From an uncultured Photobacterium sp. (GTDB lineage Bacteria > Pseudomonadota > Gammaproteobacteria > Enterobacterales > Vibrionaceae), in contig NZ_CAMRAN010000006.1 of NCBI RefSeq assembly GCF_947039875.1, positions 1 to 64,000 of the forward strand: a stretch of DNA of 64,000 bases. The letters are read 5' to 3'. Numbering within the stretch: the first letter of the stretch is position 1; each line of letters opens with the position of its first letter. Shown here in pieces: positions 24,660-32,819 of the stretch. The translations under genes and the position numbers were made by a program. The notes under the pieces were generated by a model. It was given only the letters and a program-made list of their open reading frames with translations. It was not told the origin of the DNA and ran no database searches.

Positions 24660-25610
24660 TTAAATACTTATTATTGGATCAATCGATAGTGTAAACAATA
24701 ATGGGCAGTGATCGCTGAGTGTAAATTGTAAGAGCTGTTGTTTATTATATTGAATTTGATGTTGGCTGAGAGCACTGATATTTGTTGTTGCAACAAGGTG
24801 ATCAATCAGTTTGCGATAGGTACGATAGCGCGGTTTTTGGGTTGCTAATTTGACCGTACAATGAGCGTTAATTGATGCAGATAATAGAGTCGCCTTTGTC
24901 GAATTGTCTGTAATTCTATTGATGAATTGTCGGTTGTCGACGATCTGATGATTAATATCGCCAACAATAATGAAGGGTTGTGATACTTGTTGTTGAGTAT
25001 TAACCCATTGCTTAATTAAAGTCAGTTGTTGTGCAAGAGTTTTACACGCTTTGCTTTTTTGTTTGGAGAGTTGTTCCTCTGTAAAACAACCAGACTTGAG
25101 ATGAAGGTTGAGTAGTAGAATAGATTGTTGATTAATTACTATTTCAATAATACTGCCATAACGTAATTTGTTTTTAAATGGCATTGCAATTCCAGTCGCT
25201 ATTGCTGGTGAACTTAGTTGTGATAAATCTGTAACATCATTAACAACAATCTGCCGTTTAATAGCAAATCCCGTATATTGATTATTCTTTTTAAAGTTGT
25301 CTTGTGGATTGTGAATGCGATCTGATAGATAAATTTTATATTGTGTTTTATCAATGACTCGATATAAAGCCTCAGCACTATCAACTTCTTGGAAAGCAAG
25401 AATATCAGGTGAATAAGTCGTAAATAATTGCCGTAACGCATTATAATCGGCGGCTGAGCGTTTGACTGGCGATGTTTGCTTTAATGATAGCCATTGCATA
25501 TTCCAACTCATTAAAGTAAATGGTTGTGTGTAGCTATTATTTGTACTGATAGAAAATAAGATGAGTAATAGAATTACAATAGAGTAATAAGGCATAGTCA
25601 TTATTGTCAT
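24660..25610 (-). CDS. Exported endonuclease/exonuclease/phosphatase-family protein
   Basis: A 316-residue protein with an N-terminal signal peptide or anchor (hydrophobic residues about 8-24) and an EEP catalytic domain. Metal and catalytic motifs are visible in order: SWNMQWL, FQEVDS, LLNLHLKSGC, IIVGDINHQ, KLIDHLVA and LSDHCPLLF. The family includes DNases, sphingomyelinases and phosphodiesterases; nuclease of extracellular DNA is plausible. Its stop codon directly abuts the vpsR stop with no base between, and I saw no terminator there. Several Met codons near the start leave the exact N-terminus open. Confidence 0.8.
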   Translation of the reverse strand: MTIMTMPYYSIVILLLILFSISTNNSYTQPFTLMSWNMQWLSLKQTSPVKRSAADYNALRQLFTTYSPDILAFQEVDSAEALYRVIDKTQYKIYLSDRIHNPQDNFKKNNQYTGFAIKRQIVVNDVTDLSQLSSPAIATGIAMPFKNKLRYGSIIEIVINQQSILLLNLHLKSGCFTEEQLSKQKSKACKTLAQQLTLIKQWVNTQQQVSQPFIIVGDINHQIVDNRQFINRITDNSTKATLLSASINAHCTVKLATQKPRYRTYRKLIDHLVATTNISALSQHQIQYNKQQLLQFTLSDHCPLLFTLSIDPIISI

Positions 25611-25727
25611 TATGATGATTTAACAATAACAGTGCCCTAGATCTTGTCATAAATGTATTGTTGATTATTTACTAGCGTAAAAATGCCATTACCGTTATGT
25701 TTCTATGTAATTATGTCGTCACATTTT

Positions 25728-26840
25728 TCATTGCTGTGTGCTGCAATATTGGTTTCGGCCTGATTCTTTAGCATTATAAAGATGACTGTCTGCTTCATTG
25801 ATTAATTGATTAGGACGTTGGTTTATTTGCCACGTAGCAATTCCTTGGCTTATCGTAACATAATCATTAATATCAGAGCACGGATGAACAATGGCTAATG
25901 TTGCTAAACTTTGCTGAATACGTTTTGCGACACGGCACGCACCATTTATATCAGTATTGGGTAGTAGGACAACAAACTCTTCACCACCATAACGCGATAC
26001 GGTGTCATTATGCCTTAATAAGCTATTTTTAATCGCTGTTGCGACTGATTTTAAACAGATATCACCGTTAATATGTCCTTGTGTATCATTGAAAAGCTTA
26101 AAATAATCAATATCAATTAAAATAATTGACAGTGGAGTACGGTGATGTTTCGCATGCGTTATTTGCTTATCAATCGTAAAATCAAAAAAACGACGATTGT
26201 TAATTTGGGTTAATTGATCAGTAAAGGATAAGTGCGTTAATTCATTAAGTAAGCGTTTATTGTCATGTTCTTGTTTAATTCGAGTGGTAAACCATTTAAA
26301 AAGTAATTGTCGGCCTGATTCAATAATAATGATGGTAATTGTAAGTTTAGTAAAAGCAAAAAGTAGGTCAAACCGAGGGTCTTCAATACTATACCAAGTT
26401 GTAAATACAAGGATTGGCAGTGTGGCAAGGTAAACAGCCATGCGGTAGGTATAAAAGCTGAGTAGCACAACCAGAAATAATAGATTGCCGACGATTTCAA
26501 CAATAACATAGGCGTGACCTAAGTTATTTAGGTTGACAATTGCTCCCCCCCAAGTCGTTCCGAACAGCAACGCATAAATAGATGAAATTATTTTATAATG
26601 TTGAAGCGTTGTATTTTGTACAAAAAATACTAACCCCAAAACAAAAAGTAGGCCCTGAATCCCAAAGTTCACTGTTGTTAATAGTAAATTACTATTTTCT
26701 TTATTAAAAAAATCCACCCAAATAACCATAGTAATTAACATTAATGTTATTAGAGAAATTTTAGATGCCCAGATAAAACCAAGACGAAGATTTTTATATA
26801 TTGTGTCGTCAATGCGCGTATCTAGTGATGAAAAATACAT
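25728..26840 (-). CDS. Membrane-bound diguanylate cyclase
   Basis: The N-terminal 200 residues hold about six hydrophobic segments without a recognised sensory signature. The C-terminal 165 residues are a GGDEF domain with an intact active site, RYGGEEFVVLLP. The product-inhibition I-site RHND lies five residues ahead of GGEEF, so feedback by cyclic-di-GMP is expected. Other landmarks are LTQINNRRFFD and ILIDIDYFKLFNDTQGHINGD. It should make cyclic-di-GMP from GTP at the inner membrane. It lies close to vpsR and is divergent from nrdD. Confidence 0.93.
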   Translation of the reverse strand: MYFSSLDTRIDDTIYKNLRLGFIWASKISLITLMLITMVIWVDFFNKENSNLLLTTVNFGIQGLLFVLGLVFFVQNTTLQHYKIISSIYALLFGTTWGGAIVNLNNLGHAYVIVEIVGNLLFLVVLLSFYTYRMAVYLATLPILVFTTWYSIEDPRFDLLFAFTKLTITIIIIESGRQLLFKWFTTRIKQEHDNKRLLNELTHLSFTDQLTQINNRRFFDFTIDKQITHAKHHRTPLSIILIDIDYFKLFNDTQGHINGDICLKSVATAIKNSLLRHNDTVSRYGGEEFVVLLPNTDINGACRVAKRIQQSLATLAIVHPCSDINDYVTISQGIATWQINQRPNQLINEADSHLYNAKESGRNQYCSTQQ

Positions 26841-27030
26841 TCAGTGAGATCCATAGTTATTGTGCATGAGATAATCTCAAGAATTGCTCGAAAGGCAAGT
26901 ATTTTTTTTGAATTTTTTGTCGAATGTGGTGATAAATTTATTGACAATGAACATTCTAAATCAGCTTACATTAAAAATTTTGTGATGGGTCATAATCATC
27001 GTTCAGAAGACAAACTGCTCGTTATAAAAA

Positions 27031-27044
27031 TTGATCTCGATCAA
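27031..27044. promoter_or_regulatory. FNR box upstream of nrdD
   Basis: TTGATCTCGATCAA is a perfect match to the FNR consensus TTGAT-N4-ATCAA. Its centre lies about 123 bases before the nrdD start, leaving room for a class II promoter beginning near 27079. It predicts anaerobic activation. Confidence 0.85.
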
Positions 27045-27072
27045 GGTTTCTTTGCGTTAGATCGCGCCTAAT

Positions 27073-27088
27073 ACACCACATATTGTTG
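27073..27088. promoter_or_regulatory. NrdR box 1
   Basis: ACACCACATATTGTTG matches the NrdR consensus (ACACWATATATWGTGT type) at most positions and sits 31 bp from a better second copy, the spacing typical of paired NrdR boxes. It overlaps the predicted transcription start. Confidence 0.7.
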
Positions 27089-27103
27089 CCGCTTATAAAT
27101 AGA

Positions 27104-27119
27104 ACACTATATTTTGTGT
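27104..27119. promoter_or_regulatory. NrdR box 2
   Basis: ACACTATATTTTGTGT is a near-perfect NrdR box 42 bases before the nrdD GTG start. Together with box 1 it predicts repression of nrdDG when deoxynucleotides are plentiful. Confidence 0.82.
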
Positions 27120-27160
27120 TTAAGTGACACTGTAATTTTCTGTGATTTTAGGAGCCTTGT

Positions 27161-29296
27161 GTGAATCCTGTAGTAATAAAGCGTGATGGTTGCCGTGTAT
27201 CTTTCGATGTTTTGCGCATTAAAGAAGCCGTTATTGGGGCTGCAAATTCCATCTGCGATTCAGAGTGTCATACAATGGATGAAGCCTATGCTACATCAGT
27301 CGCTGACGCAGTGTTAGAGCAGTTCTCTGGTGCTAATAATGTTGACATTCACGCCATTCAAGAAGCAGTTGAAACGCAACTTATGGCAGGTCCACACAAG
27401 GTTGTTGCTCGTGCTTATATCGAATATCGCCATGATCGAGATATTTCTCGAGAGAAGAAAAGTCGTTTAAATAATGAAATTCGTGGCTTAATCGAACAAA
27501 GTAATGCTTCTTTGTTAAATGAAAATGCGAACAAAGACAGTAAGGTGATTCCAACTCAGCGTGATTTACTTGCGGGTATTGTTGCGAAACATTATGCAAC
27601 CCAACATTTATTACCTCGTGACATTGTTAAAGCACATGAAAGTGGCGAAATTCACTATCATGATTTAGATTATTCACCATTTTTCCCTATGTTCAACTGT
27701 ATGCTAATTGATCTTAATGGCATGTTGAATAATGGCTTTAAGATGGGCAATGCTGAAATTGACACTCCTAAGTCAATTTCAACAGCAACAGCAGTCACCG
27801 CACAAATTATTGCTCAAGTGGCGAGCCATATTTATGGCGGCACAACAATTAACCGTATTGATGAAGTGTTAGCACCTTATGTAACGGTAAGTTACAGCAA
27901 GCATTTAGATGTTGCGACAGAATGGGGTATTTCAGATCCTATTGCTTTTGCACAAGCACGCATTGAAAAAGAATGTTATGACGCATTCCAATCACTAGAA
28001 TATGAAGTAAACACATTACACACTGCGAATGGCCAAACTCCTTTTGTAACTTTCGGTTTTGGTTTAGGCACATCGTGGGAATCACGTTTAATTCAACAAT
28101 CTATTCTTAAAAACCGTATTGCGGGTTTAGGTAAAAATCATAAAACAGCCGTATTCCCTAAACTTGTTTTTGCAATTAAAGATGGTCTTAACCATAAGCC
28201 TGATGATGCTAACTACGATATTAAGCAATTAGCATTAGAGTGTGCATCTAAGCGTATGTACCCCGATATTCTAAACTATGACAAATTAGTTGAAGTGACT
28301 GGTTCGTTTAAGACCCCAATGGGTTGTCGTAGCTTTCTAGGTCCTTATGAAGAAAAGGGTGAACTTATTCATGAAGGTCGAAATAACCTTGGTGTCGTAA
28401 GTATCAACTTGCCACGAATTGCATTAGAAGCACAAGGCGATGAAGCGCGTTTCTTTGAGATCTTAGATGAGCGTTTAACATTATCTCGTCGTGCATTAGA
28501 TACGCGTATTACACGTTTAAATGGCGTAAAAGCGCGTGTTGCTCCTATCCTTTATATGGAAGGTGCATGTGGTGTGCGTTTAAAAGAAGATGATGATGTA
28601 TCTGAAATCTTCAAAAATGGTCGTGCGTCGATTTCATTAGGCTACATTGGCATTCATGAAACTGTGAATGCATTGTACGGCAATAAAACTCACGTTTATG
28701 ACAGTGAAATGCTACGTGAGAAAGCGGTTGCTATTGTTCAGCGTTTACGTGATGCAACAGATTCTTGGAAAGAAGAGTCTGGTTATGGCTTTAGTCTTTA
28801 CAGCACACCAAGTGAAAATTTATGTAGCCGCTTCTGTGCGATTGATGCCAAAGAATTTGGTATTGTTGATGGCGTAACAGATCGCGGTTTTTATACCAAC
28901 AGCTTCCACTTGGATGTTGAGAAAAAAGTGAATCCGTATGACAAGATTGACTTTGAAATGGCATACCCAGATATCGCAAATGGTGGTTTTATTTGTTATG
29001 GCGAATACCCAAATATTCAGCATAACCTTGAAGCACTAGAAAATGTATGGGATTACAGTTATACCCGCGTACCATATTACGGCACTAATACACCGATTGA
29101 TGAGTGTTATGACTGTGGCTTCACGGGTGAGTTTGACTGTACGAGCAAAGGCTTTACATGTCCTAAATGTGGTAACCATGAGCCATCACGCGTATCAGTA
29201 ACTCGCCGTGTATGTGGTTATTTAGGTAGCCCTGATGCACGACCATTTAACTTTGGTAAACAAGAAGAAGTTAAGCGTCGCGTTAAGCATATGTAA
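27161..29296 (+). CDS. nrdD: Anaerobic ribonucleoside-triphosphate reductase
   Basis: NrdD is a glycyl-radical enzyme that reduces NTPs to dNTPs without oxygen. Translation starts at GTG with AGGAG eight bases upstream. The 711 residues carry an N-terminal ATP-cone (VIKRDGCRVSFD onward), the barrel core, a C-terminal zinc site made of CYDCG and CPKCG, and the glycyl radical motif RRVCGYLGSPDARPF close to the end. NrdG encoded just downstream generates the radical. FNR and NrdR sites upstream fit anaerobic, dNTP-controlled expression. Confidence 0.97.
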   Translation: MNPVVIKRDGCRVSFDVLRIKEAVIGAANSICDSECHTMDEAYATSVADAVLEQFSGANNVDIHAIQEAVETQLMAGPHKVVARAYIEYRHDRDISREKKSRLNNEIRGLIEQSNASLLNENANKDSKVIPTQRDLLAGIVAKHYATQHLLPRDIVKAHESGEIHYHDLDYSPFFPMFNCMLIDLNGMLNNGFKMGNAEIDTPKSISTATAVTAQIIAQVASHIYGGTTINRIDEVLAPYVTVSYSKHLDVATEWGISDPIAFAQARIEKECYDAFQSLEYEVNTLHTANGQTPFVTFGFGLGTSWESRLIQQSILKNRIAGLGKNHKTAVFPKLVFAIKDGLNHKPDDANYDIKQLALECASKRMYPDILNYDKLVEVTGSFKTPMGCRSFLGPYEEKGELIHEGRNNLGVVSINLPRIALEAQGDEARFFEILDERLTLSRRALDTRITRLNGVKARVAPILYMEGACGVRLKEDDDVSEIFKNGRASISLGYIGIHETVNALYGNKTHVYDSEMLREKAVAIVQRLRDATDSWKEESGYGFSLYSTPSENLCSRFCAIDAKEFGIVDGVTDRGFYTNSFHLDVEKKVNPYDKIDFEMAYPDIANGGFICYGEYPNIQHNLEALENVWDYSYTRVPYYGTNTPIDECYDCGFTGEFDCTSKGFTCPKCGNHEPSRVSVTRRVCGYLGSPDARPFNFGKQEEVKRRVKHM

Positions 29297-29324
29297 CAGC
29301 GATAAGTAGACTGAAGTTAAACAT

Positions 29325-29348
29325 AAAAAGTGCTTTAGGGCACTTTTT
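29325..29348 (+). terminator. Terminator between nrdD and nrdG
   Basis: AAAAAGTGC pairs with GCACTTTTT across six bases and ends in T residues. It may partly reduce nrdG expression relative to nrdD. Confidence 0.85.
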
Positions 29349-29405
29349 ATGTTTTAGGTATTGATAGCATGTTATGACACGTGTTGAGATTAGCCGAGAT
29401 ATAAA

Positions 29406-29873
29406 ATGAACTACCATAATTATTACCCTGTCGATATCGTTAATGGCCCAGGTACGCGAGTGACTTTATTTGTTTCTGGCTGCGTTCATCAATGTAAAGG
29501 TTGTTATAACCAAAGCACATGGCGTGTTGATGCTGGACATCCATTTACGCAGGCAATGGAAGATCAAGTGATTAATGATCTTAACGATACACGCATTAAA
29601 CGTCGTGGGTTATCGTTATCTGGTGGTGATCCGTTACATCCGCACAATGTAGCTGCAATACTGAAATTGGTACAACGTGTACATCGTGAATGCAGTGATA
29701 AAGATATTTGGCTATGGACAGGGTATTTGCTATCAGAATTGACACCAGAACAGCTGCAAATTACAACTTTAATCGATGTCATGGTTGATGGTAAATATGA
29801 ACAAGAACAACGAAATCCTTCCTTGGTATGGAAAGGCAGTGAAAATCAGGTTATTCATTATTTTAATAAATGA
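29406..29873 (+). CDS. nrdG: Anaerobic ribonucleotide reductase activating protein
   Basis: NrdG is a radical-SAM activase that uses a 4Fe-4S cluster and S-adenosylmethionine to place the glycyl radical on NrdD. The 155-residue protein has the cluster motif CVHQCKGCYN at residues about 26-35, preceded by DIVNGPGTRVTLFVSG, and the SAM-binding GGDPLHP segment. It lies 110 bases after nrdD in the usual nrdDG order, but a terminator hairpin intervenes. Length and motifs match the family well. Confidence 0.96.
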   Translation: MNYHNYYPVDIVNGPGTRVTLFVSGCVHQCKGCYNQSTWRVDAGHPFTQAMEDQVINDLNDTRIKRRGLSLSGGDPLHPHNVAAILKLVQRVHRECSDKDIWLWTGYLLSELTPEQLQITTLIDVMVDGKYEQEQRNPSLVWKGSENQVIHYFNK

Positions 29874-30182
29874 TCATTAAACTGCGCTGATAATAATTAA
29901 TAAATGCCATTTAAAGTTAACGATGTGTTTATTTTTTGTTGTTTAAATGGTTTGATTTGTTTCTAGTCTGAACTTATCCACTGTTTCTGTGTATAACTAT
30001 GGGAAAACATATTGAATAGTTGTGGTATTTTGATTGACGCTAAATGAAGCTAAAAATCAGCCTCGAATATTTTTTATTTTTAATGGTTTAACTTTGATTT
30101 TCGGATGAAAATTATTGGTTCTTGATACAAAAAGCATTATATTTGACTGATTGAATATGATGCTTTTAAAGCAGAAAATATA
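29874..30182. other. Spacer upstream of the EIIC-EAL gene, with DnaA-like boxes
   Basis: No gene is visible. A weak long-loop hairpin (CCATTTAAA with TTTAAATGG, 29907-29950) may end nrdG. Two DnaA-like nonamers lie close together: TTATCCACT on the plus strand (29974-29982) and TTATACACA on the minus strand (29988-29996). Confidence 0.4.
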
Positions 30183-32237
30183 ATGCCAATATTTACAAGA
30201 ATGTCGCAGCTATCTGTCAATAAATATCTTGTCGCAGTTTCAAATGTTTTTCTAATGGCGTTACCATTGGTATTGATATCGACTTTTTGTGAGTTGATGG
30301 CACTATTCTGTGATTATTTTGATTTTAGTGATTTTGGACAAACGGTTCATTATGTCGGTCAAACGACAGGGATTATGATTCCTATTTTAGTTAACTTTTA
30401 TTTAGCGACTTATTTGTCAGCAGTAAAACGTATACCAAAAAGTATAGTGATTGCTACCTCATTAACTGTTTTTTTTATTGTTTCTTATCAATGGGATTTA
30501 ATATCACCATTAATACCTCTGCCTAATAGTTTTCCAATGTCGTTACTAACAGCGTATATTTCTTGTGAGGTTATTGCTAAATTAAGAAAAATAAGATTAT
30601 TTAAAGGTAAAACAGATCAGTCTTTTATTGATATATCGATGAGTATGCTAGCGGGATCAATTGTCACGATCTCGGTAGCATTATCGATAAGTTCTTTCTT
30701 TAGAAAAATATGTGAACAATTATCATCATTAATTCCCTGGTCGTTTATTCCACGGCTGGATCCTACCTCTTTTATTGATGGCCTTATTTATGAAATACTG
30801 CGAGGCTTATTTTGGGCACTAGGTGTTAATGGACATCATATTCTGCATTCCTATAAAACAGAGTTGTATAACATTACCTTAGTAAATATTACTGAATGGC
30901 ATAATTTTGGTGTAAATTTAAATATATTAAGTACTAATTTTTATGACTTTTTTACAGGTATTGGTGGTAGCGGTAATATGCTTAGCTTAGTTCTCTGTAT
31001 GTTATTTTTTGCAAAAAGTAAAGGCTATAAATTACTAGCAAAAGCAGCCTTAATACTTTGTTTGTTTAATGTTAACGAACCTATTCTCTATGGTATTCCA
31101 GTTATTTTTAACCCGATTATGGTTATTCCATTCTTATTAGTGCCAACAATCAGCTTTATTATTGCTTATGGTGCAATTTATATGGATATTGTACCGCCAT
31201 TAAGTGAAGTTCATAGTTGGTTAATGCCACCTTTTATTAGTGGCTATATGGCGACGGGAGGTGCAATTTCAGGTGCAGTATTACAGTTAGTATTAGTGCT
31301 CATAGGCCTTGTGATTTATTTACCATTCTTTAAATTAATGGATAAACGTAGCTTAGGTATCGGTGTCTCTGATATATTTTCAAACCGATTATTTACCAGT
31401 GATGAAATAGAATCTAAAACACGCTTAACTAGTTTTATTCCATCGGTACACGATAATCTTCGTGCCCAGAGAAAAATTGAAAAACTACAGAATGACGGTG
31501 AATTTATTCTTTATTATCAGCCTCAGGTCGATATTAAAAATAATAGTATCGTTGGCTGTGAAGCTTTAATTCGATTTAGGAATCATCAAGGTAAAATATT
31601 ACCACCAACATTTATTTCTGATTTCAATCAATTAGGTTTAATGCCAGAATTAGATTTATGGGTATTAGATAATGCAATAAAAGCCGCTGAAAAATTTATT
31701 ATTATTAATCCTAAGTTTAAATTATCGATTAACATTTCTCCTGATACAGTATTGTTGAAAAATTTTGTTAATATTGTAAGAGAACGGATCGGTAATAGTT
31801 CACTATCTTTTCATCATATTGAATTAGAGTTTACGGAAGAACTCTTGATTTTGGATGAAGAAAAAGTAACCCAAATAATATCAGAACTGCAATATCTCGG
31901 CATTTCAGTTGCGTTAGATGATTTTGGTACAGGATATTCTTCGTTAGCCTATTTATCTCGTTTCGAATTTAATAAAGTTAAGATAGATCGTTCGTTAGTA
32001 TTGAATATTGATAGTCAGCGAGGCCGAGAATTATTTAAAATCGCAGTACAACTGGGAAAAATTACACAAGCAGATATTGTTGTGGAAGGAGTAGAAAAAA
32101 AAGTAGAGCTAGAATTTATTGCTTCACTCGGTGTGCGTTATATTCAAGGTTTTTATTTTTATCAGCCTATGGCAGAAAATGAATTATTTCAGCATGGTCT
32201 ATTAAAGCCACAACAGTGTGAGGTTGCTGATAATTAA
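30183..32237 (+). CDS. PTS EIIC-like membrane domain fused to an EAL phosphodiesterase
   Basis: The first 410 residues resemble the membrane-spanning IIC domain of lactose/cellobiose-type phosphotransferase permeases: VNGHHI, FTGIGGSGNML and the substrate-loop motif NVNEPILYGIPVIFNP are present. No IIA, IIB or phosphorylation domain accompanies it. The C-terminal 250 residues are an EAL domain with the full active site: CEALIRF, INISP, ELEFTEE, ALDDFGTGYSS, KIDRSLV and VVEGVE. It should hydrolyse cyclic-di-GMP, possibly gated by a sugar bound in the membrane part. It stands alone, with a weak ribosome site. Confidence 0.85.
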   Translation: MPIFTRMSQLSVNKYLVAVSNVFLMALPLVLISTFCELMALFCDYFDFSDFGQTVHYVGQTTGIMIPILVNFYLATYLSAVKRIPKSIVIATSLTVFFIVSYQWDLISPLIPLPNSFPMSLLTAYISCEVIAKLRKIRLFKGKTDQSFIDISMSMLAGSIVTISVALSISSFFRKICEQLSSLIPWSFIPRLDPTSFIDGLIYEILRGLFWALGVNGHHILHSYKTELYNITLVNITEWHNFGVNLNILSTNFYDFFTGIGGSGNMLSLVLCMLFFAKSKGYKLLAKAALILCLFNVNEPILYGIPVIFNPIMVIPFLLVPTISFIIAYGAIYMDIVPPLSEVHSWLMPPFISGYMATGGAISGAVLQLVLVLIGLVIYLPFFKLMDKRSLGIGVSDIFSNRLFTSDEIESKTRLTSFIPSVHDNLRAQRKIEKLQNDGEFILYYQPQVDIKNNSIVGCEALIRFRNHQGKILPPTFISDFNQLGLMPELDLWVLDNAIKAAEKFIIINPKFKLSINISPDTVLLKNFVNIVRERIGNSSLSFHHIELEFTEELLILDEEKVTQIISELQYLGISVALDDFGTGYSSLAYLSRFEFNKVKIDRSLVLNIDSQRGRELFKIAVQLGKITQADIVVEGVEKKVELEFIASLGVRYIQGFYFYQPMAENELFQHGLLKPQQCEVADN

Positions 32238-32337
32238 GGCGCTATAAAGTAAATCATTCTCTTAAAGACGGTTATACTTCCATATTGAGCACTTATACGG
32301 TAAATTCGCTCTCCTTTTGTGCTCTATTGGGGACGTT

Positions 32338-32601
32338 ATGTCACGTACTATTGTTTATACTTACAAAGAAGAAGAAAAGCGCTTAATTTTTTCTTTTGAT
32401 ATACACCGTAATATTCATGAAGCAGTAGCTGCTGCTGAAGGTATTGATTTAACGACATTTCTAAAAATGGAGCAACAAGTTGAAGCGGTATCTACGTGTA
32501 GTAAAGCGGGTCGTGAATACCGAGATAGTTATTTCCGCAAGTTAGGCTTTGGTAAGATAGCGCTTGCGAAGAAAGAAAACCGCGGTGTCGGTGAAAAATA
32601 A
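32338..32601 (+). CDS. Hypothetical protein, 87 residues
   Basis: A small basic soluble protein starting MSRTIVYTYKEEEKRLIFSFD, with the start chosen because GGGGACG precedes this ATG rather than the one 21 bases upstream. Two parts are visible: a beta-rich N-terminal half and a helical, Lys/Arg-rich C-terminal half (YRDSYFRKLGFGKIALAKKENRG). A strong terminator follows ten bases after the stop, supporting it as a real gene. I do not recognise the family. Confidence 0.6.
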   Translation: MSRTIVYTYKEEEKRLIFSFDIHRNIHEAVAAAEGIDLTTFLKMEQQVEAVSTCSKAGREYRDSYFRKLGFGKIALAKKENRGVGEK

Positions 32602-32610
32602 ACTATTTAT

Positions 32611-32638
32611 AAAAAGCTGACTTAACGTCAGCTTTTTA
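32611..32638 (+). terminator. Terminator of the 87-residue protein gene
   Basis: AAAAGCTGAC pairs with GTCAGCTTTT across a five-base loop and continues in T residues. Confidence 0.9.
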
Positions 32639-32659
32639 TTGCTCGTTATTTATGCTTAG

Positions 32660-32782
32660 TCATGCTTGCATCACATCAATATCATATTTGTTAGCTAGCC
32701 GTAGTAAATACATTATTACATCAGCGATTTCTTCACTGGCATGTTTATTTCCTAAATAGTGGCCGAAAAGCAATACAATAGC
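32660..32782 (-). pseudogene. Relic of a MazG-like nucleotide pyrophosphohydrolase
   Basis: Forty codons without a start end in ASEEIADVIMYLLRLANKYDID, which matches the C-terminal half of small MazG-like nucleotide pyrophosphohydrolases, including the EExxD metal-binding motif. The N-terminal half with the first ExxE motif is missing, and an in-frame stop cuts the upstream side next to the rarD terminator. The remnant lies on the minus strand behind rarD. It is best read as a degraded gene whose 5' part has been deleted. Confidence 0.65.
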
Positions 32783-32810
32783 CTAACGATAATAAATACG
32801 ACGTTAGGCT
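32780..32810 (-). terminator. Terminator of rarD
   Basis: AGCCTAACG pairs perfectly with CGTTAGGCT across 13 bases, just past the rarD stop. The downstream tract (ATTGTATTGCTTTT) is only moderately T-rich. Confidence 0.6.
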
Positions 32811-32819
32811 ATCAATTCA

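Noticed and set aside
26844-27071. 75-residue plus-strand frame ahead of nrdD
   Set aside because: It starts with a weak GTG, overlaps the FNR box and has no recognisable features; a promoter region is the better reading.
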